Part shown: positions 1 to 5,700 of the stretch, in pieces
Position numbering within the stretch: position 1 is the stretch's first letter
Layout of the letters: the number at the start of each line of letters is the position of its first letter
Assembly: GCA_937924465.1 (NCBI GenBank)
Contig: CALDSP010000101.1
Coordinates: forward strand, 1 to 5,724
From: an uncultured Leptospiraceae bacterium
Lineage (GTDB): Bacteria > Spirochaetota > Leptospiria > Leptospirales > Leptospiraceae
Length of the DNA: 5,724 bases
Direction: 5' to 3'
Position numbers and translations under genes: made by a program
The notes under the pieces: model-generated
What the model was told of the DNA's origin: nothing
Database searches by the model: none
What the model saw: the letters and a program-made list of their open reading frames with translations, nothing else

Positions 1-669
1 TATGTCAGTCAATTTCTTATGGCGTAATATTTTAGTAAGTTGCCAATGTACATGCTGAATTCTTGGATCTATGTCTATTACAGTGATTCTCTCACAGTTT
101 AAAACATTGTGCATAATGTAGGGTTGCATAAATCCTACTGAAAAACAGTCTTTTTTTACATTTGGATATAAATTGTTTACTAGCTCAAAATCTTTATGAG
201 GAGTTACGTCATTCATTCTGAAGAAATTCCAACATCCTGCAATCATCTTTGGGAGAGGATGTCCCCATGTTTCAAAAGGACGCTTTCCAAAATTTTCTTT
301 AGGAATTAAAGTTTCCACATACTCTTTTTTGAACTTTTGTTTTCCCCAAATCATTTCACAGACTTTATTACTTTTTTCTAAAATTGTATCGAAAAATTCT
401 TGAGTTTCTTTTTCATTTAGGTTGTTTGCTTTTGCATCTTGATAGTACTTTTGATGTACTGTTGAAAAAGAAAGAGTATAAGTTTGTTCTTCCTTTTGTA
501 AGGAAGAAGATTCTTTTTGTATAAAATTGCAAGTATTCAGTAGATAAGTTAAAATAAAAAATGAGAGACTTTTTAAAATTCTTATGAATTTAGAATTTAG
601 AAGATTAGTGGAGAAAAGAACTTTTATGTTTTTATTTAAACTAATGCGAAACTTATAAATGAACAGCAT
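1..669 (-). CDS. Probable lipoprotein with a Rossmann-like motif, 3' end outside window
   Basis: An open frame of 223 codons reads from ATG at 669-667 to the window edge with no stop, so the gene is 3'-truncated here. Residues 1-33 are basic and polar. They are followed by a hydrophobic stretch (about 34-46) ending in LLNTC, with Cys47 as a possible lipidation site. Threonine before the Cys makes this a relaxed lipobox of the kind tolerated in spirochaetes; a plain signal anchor is the alternative. The mature part would act outside the inner membrane. Around residues 192-204 the sequence CERITVIDIDPRI resembles the strand and acidic loop (VxxIDxDPR) of Rossmann-type enzymes such as SAM-dependent methyltransferases, but a glycine-rich motif I is not evident, so this is only a hint. 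The region from about 120 to 190 has many aromatic residues (KRPFETWGHPLPK, CWNFF, MQPYIMHNV). I do not recognise the family. No Shine-Dalgarno precedes the ATG, and no other ATG, GTG or TTG start lies before the hydrophobic segment. Confidence 0.8.
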   Translation of the reverse strand, partial: MLFIYKFRISLNKNIKVLFSTNLLNSKFIRILKSLSFFILTYLLNTCNFIQKESSSLQKEEQTYTLSFSTVHQKYYQDAKANNLNEKETQEFFDTILEKSNKVCEMIWGKQKFKKEYVETLIPKENFGKRPFETWGHPLPKMIAGCWNFFRMNDVTPHKDFELVNNLYPNVKKDCFSVGFMQPYIMHNVLNCERITVIDIDPRIQHVHWQLTKILRHKKLTDI

Positions 670-677
670 AATTGCTA

Positions 678-686
678 CTTATATCA
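678..686 (-). promoter_or_regulatory. Possible extended -10 promoter of the lipoprotein gene
   Basis: On the minus strand the sequence TGATATAAG matches an extended -10 element (TG-N-TATAAT with one mismatch) and ends 8 bases before the ATG at 669. Transcription from it would begin only a few bases before the start codon, giving an almost leaderless message, which would fit the missing Shine-Dalgarno. No -35 hexamer is visible at the right distance. Such motifs arise often by chance in DNA this AT-rich. Confidence 0.25.
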
Positions 687-751
687 AATTTTAAAGATAT
701 TTTTTTAAATCAAGAAATAAAAAGTTCTAAGACAAAAAATAAAATCTCTAA

Positions 752-771
752 ATTTTTTTAATTAAAAAAAT
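752..771. repeat. Perfect 20-base A/T palindrome
   Basis: The sequence is A, seven T, AATT, seven A, T, and is identical to its reverse complement. It lies in the 176-base gap between the two minus-strand genes, about 75 bases past the stop of the ACT gene. With no G or C it would form a weak hairpin. It could be a weak bidirectional terminator, a bending or protein-binding site, or chance in AT-rich DNA. Nothing else convincing is seen in this gap. Confidence 0.4.
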
Positions 772-845
772 GAGTATTTTAATTTAGTTTTTAAAGACAG
801 AAGTTTTGTTTATATTTGCTTGATTTGAATTTGTTTAACAGAGTT

Positions 846-1439
846 TTAAAAAGGTTTGAGTAAAGCATATCGAACTTGAATTGCTTTTTGTGTATTTCCA
901 AACATGTTTCCATTTTCATCTTGTAAATAAAAAGTATCCATGGCTATGTTTTGTTTATTAGTATGAATGATTCCTTCTAAAATGTTTATTTGATTTTCCA
1001 TTAGAACTTTTGTTACATGGTACAATAGTCCTTTACCAGAGTTTGCTTCAATGTAAAAAGTAGTTGCATTTTTTTCTATATTATCTTCAAAAACTAATTC
1101 AGCTCTGTTTTCAAAAAATTTTTTTATTTCTAAATTTTTGTTTTGAGTTGTCAAAATTTCACTTAAAGAAGTTTTTTGAGAAAATACAGATTCCATTAAA
1201 ATTCCAAGTTGAACTGCTTGTTTTATAGGGTTTTTAGTTTCTGAACGAATCAAAAATATGTCGTAACTAAAACTTTCTCCACCCTCTTCTATAGTTTTAA
1301 TGTCCCCTTCTATAATATCCCAATCCAAACTATAAATCACTGTGACCATTCTGTGCAAAGTGCCAATTTCAGTAGACTTTGTTTTTAAAGAAAGCTTTAT
1401 ATTATTGTCTGAGGCAAGGGAGTAATGAAAATCAATCAT
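846..1439 (-). CDS. Protein with two ACT domains (GlnD C-terminus-like)
   Basis: A complete 197-residue soluble protein with ATG at 1439-1437 and a TAA stop at 848-846. Two ACT-type modules are visible. The first spans about residues 14-65, with the turn GTLHRM at 26-31 leading into a helix. The second spans about 125-190, with SGKGLLYHVTKVL at 134-146, then NILEGIIHT, then an AMDTFYLQDENG strand. The second module closely follows the pattern of the ACT domains at the C-terminus of GlnD (GLLYxxTxxL, DxFYVxD). ACT domains usually bind small ligands, often amino acids, and regulate an attached or partner protein. Here the nucleotidyltransferase and HD domains of GlnD are absent, so this is a stand-alone regulator or ligand sensor with unknown ligand and partner, not a uridylyltransferase. 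There is no signal peptide and no Shine-Dalgarno. It lies 176 bases upstream of the lipoprotein gene on the same strand and is divergent from the transporter gene. Confidence 0.9.
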   Translation of the reverse strand: MIDFHYSLASDNNIKLSLKTKSTEIGTLHRMVTVIYSLDWDIIEGDIKTIEEGGESFSYDIFLIRSETKNPIKQAVQLGILMESVFSQKTSLSEILTTQNKNLEIKKFFENRAELVFEDNIEKNATTFYIEANSGKGLLYHVTKVLMENQINILEGIIHTNKQNIAMDTFYLQDENGNMFGNTQKAIQVRYALLKPF

Positions 1440-1540
1440 ATTTTAATTAAAACGAGTCGAATGTTTTAGTACCAGTCTTTCGAGTCTTTTTTTTTATAAA
1501 ACTATTTTAATGTAAATATCTTTAAAAATCTATTTCTTTC

Positions 1541-1571
1541 TCAGAGATCTACTAAAAATTAGTGCCTCTGA
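1541..1571 (+). promoter_or_regulatory. Bulged hairpin upstream of the transporter gene
   Basis: An outer stem TCAGAG (1541-1546) pairs with CTCTGA (1566-1571), and an inner stem ACTAA (1551-1555) pairs with TTAGT (1559-1563) around an AAA loop. Unpaired ATCT and GC form an internal loop between them. It is the most GC-containing hairpin in the window's gaps. It lies 76 bases before the transporter ATG, so it may be a leader structure or an operator in the divergent promoter region. The T-rich stretch after it could also make it a weak terminator or attenuator. Confidence 0.4.
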
Positions 1572-1588
1572 AATTTCTTTTGCCTTTT

Positions 1589-1624
1589 AGAACTTCAAAG
1601 ATAAAAATTTTTGAAATTTGTTCT
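1589..1624 (+). promoter_or_regulatory. Second bulged hairpin in the transporter leader
   Basis: AGAAC (1589-1593) pairs with GTTCT (1620-1624), and TTCAAA (1594-1599) pairs with TTTGAA (1610-1615). ATTT at 1616-1619 is bulged on one side only, and the loop has 10 bases. It ends 23 bases before the ATG at 1648. Together with the hairpin just upstream it gives a structured leader; any regulatory role is inference. Confidence 0.33.
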
Positions 1625-1647
1625 ATGAATTCAAAACTAAGTATACT

Positions 1648-3201
1648 ATGGTAGAACTTTTTAGTAATCTATTGGGTGGAATAGGGTTTTTCATTCTAGG
1701 AATGGTTCTTATGACAGACTCTCTCAAAAGTTTATCGGGAGAGTCCATGAAACAAATTCTGCATAAGTTTACTGGTGGGATCTTCTCTTCTATTGGGACA
1801 GGTGTAGTTGTTACTACAATATTCCAAAGTTCCCATGCTACTATTTTAGTAACTATGGGTTTTGTGAGTGCGGGAGTTTTAAAATTTGAACAGTCCATTG
1901 GGATTATTTTAGGAGCTAACCTTGGAACTACAAGTACGGGATGGATTGTTTCTTGGATTGGTTTTAAACTGAGTTTAGGGAAGTTAGCCTTGCCATTTAT
2001 TGGAATTGGAGCGTCTTTAAAACTTCTTTCTAAACGCAAACTAGGAGAAATTGGACTTTTTTTATGTGGATTTAGTTTGCTTTTTATTGGGATTGAATTT
2101 TTACAAACAGGGATGAAAAGTTTTACTATTTATTTTGATCCAAGTCAAATTCCTGCAGACAATTTCTTACATCAAGTAGCCTTAGTGATCATCGGAATTG
2201 TGCTTACTATTCTTATGCAGTCTTCCAGTGCTGCTTTGGCTACAACTCTTTCTGCTTTGAGTCAAAATGCTATCGATTTACATCAGGCATGTTATATGAT
2301 TATTGGGCAAAATATAGGTACGACCTTAACTGCGGGAATTGCGGCAATTGGGGCATCTGCTGCTTCAAAGAGAACTGCCCTTGTTCATATTATTTTTAAC
2401 ATTCTTGCGGGTGTAGTAGCTTTTGTAATTATAAATCCTTTATTGCATTTTTTTCATTTAATTTTTGGAACTAGATCTGAATTTGGAGCGGTTTCATCTG
2501 CTGTTTTTTTTCATAGCGTTTTTAATATAATTGGAATCCTTGCTTTTCTGCCTATATTAAAGCTTATTGCTAGATGGATTGAAAATTTTTTACCTGATGA
2601 AATAAGCAATCCAAACAGATATTTAGACACTTTACTTTACAATACTCCCAGTTTAGCTTTGGATTCTGTGCGAAGAAGCTTACTAGAAATGTTTCAAACA
2701 ACCATTATGAAAATGAAAGAAGTTTTAAGCAATTCACAAGAGGAAGTTTTAGAGTTTACCCAAATTCAACGTGCACGCCTTCATGAGTTGATGGAATATT
2801 TTGAAAAAATTCCCAATCATCACATTTCTGAAAAAGAAATACAAATTCGAAATGATCTTCTTCATTGTATTGATCACTTAGATAGTTTGTTAGATGCCTT
2901 AGGTAGTGTCAAGTCTCAAGTGGATGAGTCTGTCCTCTTGTCTATTATTAGTTTAAAGGAAGAACTAAAAGAAACAATTCATTTTTTATTAGATCATCCC
3001 ATTCAAGAAGATACAGTCAAATTCTTGGAAGATAGATCCAAAGATTTAGCTAATTTTCGAAAAAGAACTAGACTTCAGGTTTTAAATTCCACAGCGCAAT
3101 CTGCTTTAAAGCCAAATTTAGCCATGAAAGAAATTGATACAATTCGTTGGTTTGATAAAGTCCATTATTATCTTTGGAGATTTTCCGATCATATCTATTA
3201 G
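1648..3201 (+). CDS. Na/Pi-cotransporter family protein with PhoU-like C-terminal domain
   Basis: This inner-membrane protein belongs to the NptA/YjbB-like Na+/phosphate cotransporter family, whose members couple phosphate movement to sodium or export phosphate. Numbered from the ATG at 1648 it has 517 residues. It shows the inverted duplication typical of the family: repeat one carries QSSHAT (60-65) and GANLGTTSTGW (89-99), repeat two carries QSSSAA (191-196) and GQNIGTTLTAG (220-230). Hydrophobic segments fill residues 1 to about 310. From about 335 to the end it is helical, charged and soluble, as expected for the PhoU-like domain fused to many members. A TTG in frame at 1618 would add ten residues (FYEFKTKYT after the start). 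I prefer the ATG because family proteins begin close to the first membrane segment (ELFSNLLGGIGFFILGM). No clear Shine-Dalgarno precedes either start. It stands alone, with gaps on both sides. Substrate and direction of transport cannot be read from the sequence. Confidence 0.94.
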   Translation: MVELFSNLLGGIGFFILGMVLMTDSLKSLSGESMKQILHKFTGGIFSSIGTGVVVTTIFQSSHATILVTMGFVSAGVLKFEQSIGIILGANLGTTSTGWIVSWIGFKLSLGKLALPFIGIGASLKLLSKRKLGEIGLFLCGFSLLFIGIEFLQTGMKSFTIYFDPSQIPADNFLHQVALVIIGIVLTILMQSSSAALATTLSALSQNAIDLHQACYMIIGQNIGTTLTAGIAAIGASAASKRTALVHIIFNILAGVVAFVIINPLLHFFHLIFGTRSEFGAVSSAVFFHSVFNIIGILAFLPILKLIARWIENFLPDEISNPNRYLDTLLYNTPSLALDSVRRSLLEMFQTTIMKMKEVLSNSQEEVLEFTQIQRARLHELMEYFEKIPNHHISEKEIQIRNDLLHCIDHLDSLLDALGSVKSQVDESVLLSIISLKEELKETIHFLLDHPIQEDTVKFLEDRSKDLANFRKRTRLQVLNSTAQSALKPNLAMKEIDTIRWFDKVHYYLWRFSDHIY

Positions 3202-3211
3202 CACATAACGT

Positions 3212-3240
3212 AGTATTTTTTAAACTTCTAAAATACTTTT
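3212..3240 (+). terminator. Weak candidate terminator after the transporter gene
   Basis: AGTATTTT (3212-3219) and AAAATACT (3230-3237) form an 8-base-pair stem with a 10-base loop, followed by TTT. It begins 11 bases after the stop codon, where a terminator is expected. The stem contains only two G-C pairs and the T tract is short, so efficiency is doubtful. Confidence 0.4.
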
Positions 3241-3369
3241 GAAAATTTATACCAGTTCTTATAGTTTTTTTTATAAATAATTTATTTTTTTATGAAAAAT
3301 AAAGAGACATAATTTTTTTTACTATCTCCTTATGCTGTTGAATTTTTTTTGAAAAGTTCATTTTCTATT

Positions 3370-3398
3370 TTGGTAAAAAAGGGAACCTATTTTTTATT
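3370..3398 (+). promoter_or_regulatory. Tentative dnaA promoter
   Basis: TTGGTA (3370-3375) and TTTATT (3393-3398) are separated by 17 bases, and each matches the sigma-70 consensus at four of six positions. Transcription would start near 3405, giving a leader of about 35 bases that contains the dnaA Shine-Dalgarno. Both hexamers are weak and other arrangements are possible in this AT-rich gap. Confidence 0.22.
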
Positions 3399-3404
3399 GT
3401 TATT

Positions 3405-3419
3405 TCACATTTATTGTGA
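3405..3419. promoter_or_regulatory. Inverted repeat TCACA-N5-TGTGA before dnaA
   Basis: TCACA (3405-3409) and TGTGA (3415-3419) form a perfect five-base inverted repeat around TTTAT. It lies 20 bases before the dnaA ATG. Each arm contains the CACA/TGTG core found at one end of DnaA boxes, but neither arm gives a full TTATNCACA box. Its symmetry suggests an operator for a dimeric protein; autoregulation by DnaA is a further possibility. Confidence 0.35.
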
Positions 3420-3427
3420 TTCTATCT

Positions 3428-3434
3428 AGAGGAG
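3428..3434 (+). promoter_or_regulatory. Shine-Dalgarno of dnaA
   Basis: AGAGGAG ends five bases before the ATG at 3440 and is the only strong ribosome binding site in the window. It decides the start: the upstream in-frame GTG at 3416 would place this site inside the coding region, so it is rejected as the start. Confidence 0.85.
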
Positions 3435-3439
3435 CAAAT

Positions 3440-4756
3440 ATGACCGATTCTGAATGGAAACAAATTCTTGAAGAAGTCTCTAAAAAAATTCCCCCAGTTT
3501 ACTATGGGTCTTTTATATCTCCTTTGTCTTTTCTTTCTTTAGATGAATCTAAAATTACCCTATCTGCCCCTTCGGAGATTATAAGACTTCATGTTTCTCA
3601 AAAGTACCAACATTATATTGAAGAAGCCGCTTCCAAGATTTGTGGAAAAAATCTTTCTGTAGAAATTTTAGCTGACTCTTCCCCACAACAAATTAAACCT
3701 TTTTTTAATTTTTTAGAAGAGAAGTTTCAAGATCAAAGTTTTGAATTCCATTCTAATTTTACTTTTGATAACTTTATTGTCTCTGAATCTAACATTTTAG
3801 CATATAAAGCATGCAAACAAATCATAGAAAATCCTGGATATTCTAATCCTTTATACATATTTGGAGGAATTGGAGTAGGAAAAACTCATCTTCTTCAGGC
3901 AGTAGGACAGGCTTTGTTTTCTGAAAACTTTAAGGTCAAATACATAACTGCAAATGCATTTTTATCCGAATTCGTATATTCTTTGCAATCTAAGTCTTCT
4001 TCTGAAAATTTTCGAAACAAATACCAATCTTACCCTTGTATTCTTTTTGATGATCTACAGTACTTAACAAGTACGGCAGAAAAAACACAGGAAGAATTTT
4101 ACCACTTATTAAACTTTTATTATGAAAGAAAAAAACAAATCGTATTAGCTTCGGATAGACCTATCACGGAATTACCTTTACAAGATAGAATTCGCTCTAG
4201 ACTTATGATTGGTCAACAGGTAGAGATTCAAAAACCGAATTATGAAATTAGAGAGCTTTTAATTCAAAGGAAAATTAAAGAATTTGATTTATCTCTAAGT
4301 GAGGAATCTATTCGATTTCTTCTTGAAAATTTTTCAAATGATTTAAGGAACTTGATTGGTTCACTTTCTGAGCTTTCCTTTTATAAAAAAATCTATGGTT
4401 TGCTTATTTTACCTCATGAAAAGGTTATTAATATTTTAAATAATCGTTTAGAAAAGCAAAATACTCCTCAAGATGTTAGTGATAAAATTATTGATGAGGT
4501 TTGTGAATATTTTGGACAGGAACGAAAAGAAGTGTTAAGCAAAAGTAGAAAAGCAGAATTGATTTTACCTAGGCATACAATCATGTATTTACTTCATGAG
4601 GTTTGCAAAATGAGTAAGTCTAAAATTGGAAAAATTTTTTCTACAACTCATTCTACGGTGGTCCCAGCTATTTCTAAAATCAAAGAAAAACAAAAAAATG
4701 ATTTTCATTTTGCTAAGTTTTTAAATGAACTTCGAAGAAAGTATGAATTTTTTTAA
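3440..4756 (+). CDS. dnaA: Chromosomal replication initiator protein DnaA
   Basis: DnaA is the AAA+ ATPase that binds the origin, melts it and helps load the replicative helicase. The protein has 438 residues. Domain I covers about 1-78 and includes Trp6; the linker to about 105 is very short. The AAA+ domain III (about 106-335) has Walker A GGIGVGKTH (142-150), Walker B ILFDDLQ (201-207), sensor I LASDRP (236-241), a box VII-like DRIRSR with the presumed arginine finger Arg254, and sensor II Arg303 in NDLRNLIGSL. Domain IV (about 345-438) keeps the basic-loop Arg370 (equivalent to E. coli Arg399) and PRH (377-379). The signature usually reading GGRDHTTV is here STTHSTV (401-407): the Arg-Asp pair is replaced by Thr-Thr and one residue is missing. 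The motifs resemble Leptospira DnaA as I remember it. The gene stands alone: no dnaN, recF or gyrB follows. A strong Shine-Dalgarno fixes the ATG start. Confidence 0.96.
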   Translation: MTDSEWKQILEEVSKKIPPVYYGSFISPLSFLSLDESKITLSAPSEIIRLHVSQKYQHYIEEAASKICGKNLSVEILADSSPQQIKPFFNFLEEKFQDQSFEFHSNFTFDNFIVSESNILAYKACKQIIENPGYSNPLYIFGGIGVGKTHLLQAVGQALFSENFKVKYITANAFLSEFVYSLQSKSSSENFRNKYQSYPCILFDDLQYLTSTAEKTQEEFYHLLNFYYERKKQIVLASDRPITELPLQDRIRSRLMIGQQVEIQKPNYEIRELLIQRKIKEFDLSLSEESIRFLLENFSNDLRNLIGSLSELSFYKKIYGLLILPHEKVINILNNRLEKQNTPQDVSDKIIDEVCEYFGQERKEVLSKSRKAELILPRHTIMYLLHEVCKMSKSKIGKIFSTTHSTVVPAISKIKEKQKNDFHFAKFLNELRRKYEFF

Positions 4757-4781
4757 ATCCTTATTTTTAATTCTCATGCAG

Positions 4782-4818
4782 TATTTCAAAACATAAAATA
4801 ACTGAAATATAGTTTTTT
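4782..4818 (+). terminator. Candidate terminator after dnaA
   Basis: TATTTCA (4782-4788) pairs with TGAAATA (4803-4809) around a 14-base loop, and a run of six T follows at 4813-4818. It starts 26 bases after the dnaA stop. The stem is short and AT-rich. The T run continues into A6 and T6 blocks to 4830, which could form a second weak fold. Position and T tract favour a terminator, stem strength does not. Confidence 0.38.
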
Positions 4819-4982
4819 AAAAAATTTTTTATAAAGCTTATATAAAGATTGCATGTTAGAAAAAATCATTTAAAATTCAAAACTTCAAAAATACTAAAGA
4901 AACTTTTATAAAACTAATTTGAAATTTTTAGAAAAAACTTATAATTTTATTGAAACAAGAAATTTCTTTCTAATATATAAAC

Positions 4983-4988
4983 TTGACA
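4983..4988 (+). promoter_or_regulatory. Consensus -35-like hexamer before the pyrophosphatase gene
   Basis: TTGACA matches the sigma-70 -35 consensus exactly and begins 35 bases before the ATG at 5018. No good -10 hexamer lies 16-18 bases further on (5005-5012 is AAAACTTT by position), and TATAAA at 4999-5004 is only 10 bases away. It may therefore be part of an unusual promoter, or coincidence. If used, the transcript would start at or very near the ATG. Confidence 0.25.
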
Positions 4989-5017
4989 AATCTATTTTTA
5001 TAAAAAAACTTTATCTT

Positions 5018-5653
5018 ATGGAAAAAATTACTCCTTATGTTTTACATCCTTGGCATGGAGTTGCTATTGGAAAGAATGCTCCAAATGAAGTTACTGCCTT
5101 TATAGAAATGCTACCCACTGATACAGTGAAGTACGAGGTAGATAAAACTTCAGGATACATTCGTTTAGATAGACCTCAAAAATTTTCTAATCATTGCCCT
5201 TCTTTATATGGATTTATTCCTCAGACTTATTGTGGTGAAAAAGTTGCAGAATATTGTATGCAAAAATCTCTACGATCTGGATTAGTGGGAGATGGAGATC
5301 CTTTGGATATTTGTGTTATTTCTTCCTCTCATATTTCGCATGGAAACATAATTCTTCCCGTCATTCCTATTGGTGGAATTAGAATGATCGACAAAAAAGA
5401 AGCTGACGATAAGATTATCGCTGTTTTAAAGGGAGATACAATTTTTGGACATATGACAGATATTCATCATTGTCCCGGAGAACTTATTGATAAACTTAAG
5501 CATTACTTTTTAACTTATAAAGTAATGCCCGATGAAGAAAATCGTCCAGTAGAAGTTTTAGCTATTTACAATGTGGAAGAAGCTAGAAATGTAATTCGTC
5601 GTTCTATGCAGGATTACAAAGATAAGTTTTCTTTGCAAGAATTAGAGAAATGA
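5018..5653 (+). CDS. ppa: Inorganic pyrophosphatase, family I, Chlamydia-like form
   Basis: This soluble cytoplasmic enzyme hydrolyses pyrophosphate to two phosphates using Mg2+, removing the PPi made in nucleic acid and protein synthesis. The signature DGDPLDI gives metal ligands Asp92, Asp94 and Asp97. Glu30, Lys38 and Glu40, Arg49, Tyr64, Asp125, Asp130 with Lys132, and Tyr167-Lys168 match the active-site residues of E. coli Ppa by spacing, so the enzyme should be active. At 211 residues it is longer than the usual 170-180. The extra length lies mostly between TYCG (70-73) and the DGDP motif, plus an N-terminus reading VLHPWHG. Both features, and RPQKFSNHCP, resemble chlamydial pyrophosphatases as I recall them. 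An in-frame TTG at 4919 would add 33 lysine- and phenylalanine-rich residues that look non-coding; the ATG matches the family's N-terminus, so I chose it. No Shine-Dalgarno is visible. The gene is 261 bases after dnaA and probably separately transcribed. Confidence 0.95.
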   Translation: MEKITPYVLHPWHGVAIGKNAPNEVTAFIEMLPTDTVKYEVDKTSGYIRLDRPQKFSNHCPSLYGFIPQTYCGEKVAEYCMQKSLRSGLVGDGDPLDICVISSSHISHGNIILPVIPIGGIRMIDKKEADDKIIAVLKGDTIFGHMTDIHHCPGELIDKLKHYFLTYKVMPDEENRPVEVLAIYNVEEARNVIRRSMQDYKDKFSLQELEK

Positions 5654-5681
5654 AGTTATTCAAAGAGGTTTTTTGGTAGTT

Positions 5682-5700
5682 TAACATAGAAATTATGTTA
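5682..5700 (+). terminator. Hairpin after the pyrophosphatase gene
   Basis: TAACATA (5682-5688) and TATGTTA (5694-5700) form a perfect seven-base stem with a five-base loop, 28 bases after the stop codon, followed only by TTT. It may terminate ppa transcription in one or both directions or be an operator for the next gene beyond the window. The remaining bases to 5724 show nothing else. Confidence 0.38.

Noticed and set aside
1453..1495. Repeated CGAGTC and AGTCTTT followed by nine T, as a terminator
   Set aside because: The copies are direct, not inverted, so they form no hairpin, and both flanking genes are transcribed away from this site.
1623..2039. 138-residue open frame on the minus strand
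   Set aside because: It lies entirely opposite the transporter coding sequence, and its translation has no recognisable domain; it is a shadow of the real gene.
2063..2071. TGTGGATTT as a DnaA box
   Set aside because: It differs from TGTGGATAA at two positions, lies inside the transporter coding sequence and is isolated.
3202..3439. Origin of replication in the AT-rich gap before dnaA
   Set aside because: The gap is AT-rich but has no full TTATNCACA box and no cluster of near matches; TTATTTCACA at 3400-3409 has one base too many. The altered DnaA motif means unknown boxes cannot be excluded, but there is no positive support.
3416..3439. GTG start for dnaA
   Set aside because: It would place the strong Shine-Dalgarno inside the gene, and the extra residues ILSRGAN do not look like DnaA domain I.
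4919..5017. TTG start giving the pyrophosphatase 33 extra N-terminal residues
   Set aside because: The added residues look like translated AT-rich non-coding DNA, and the ATG at 5018 fits the N-terminus of the chlamydial-type family.
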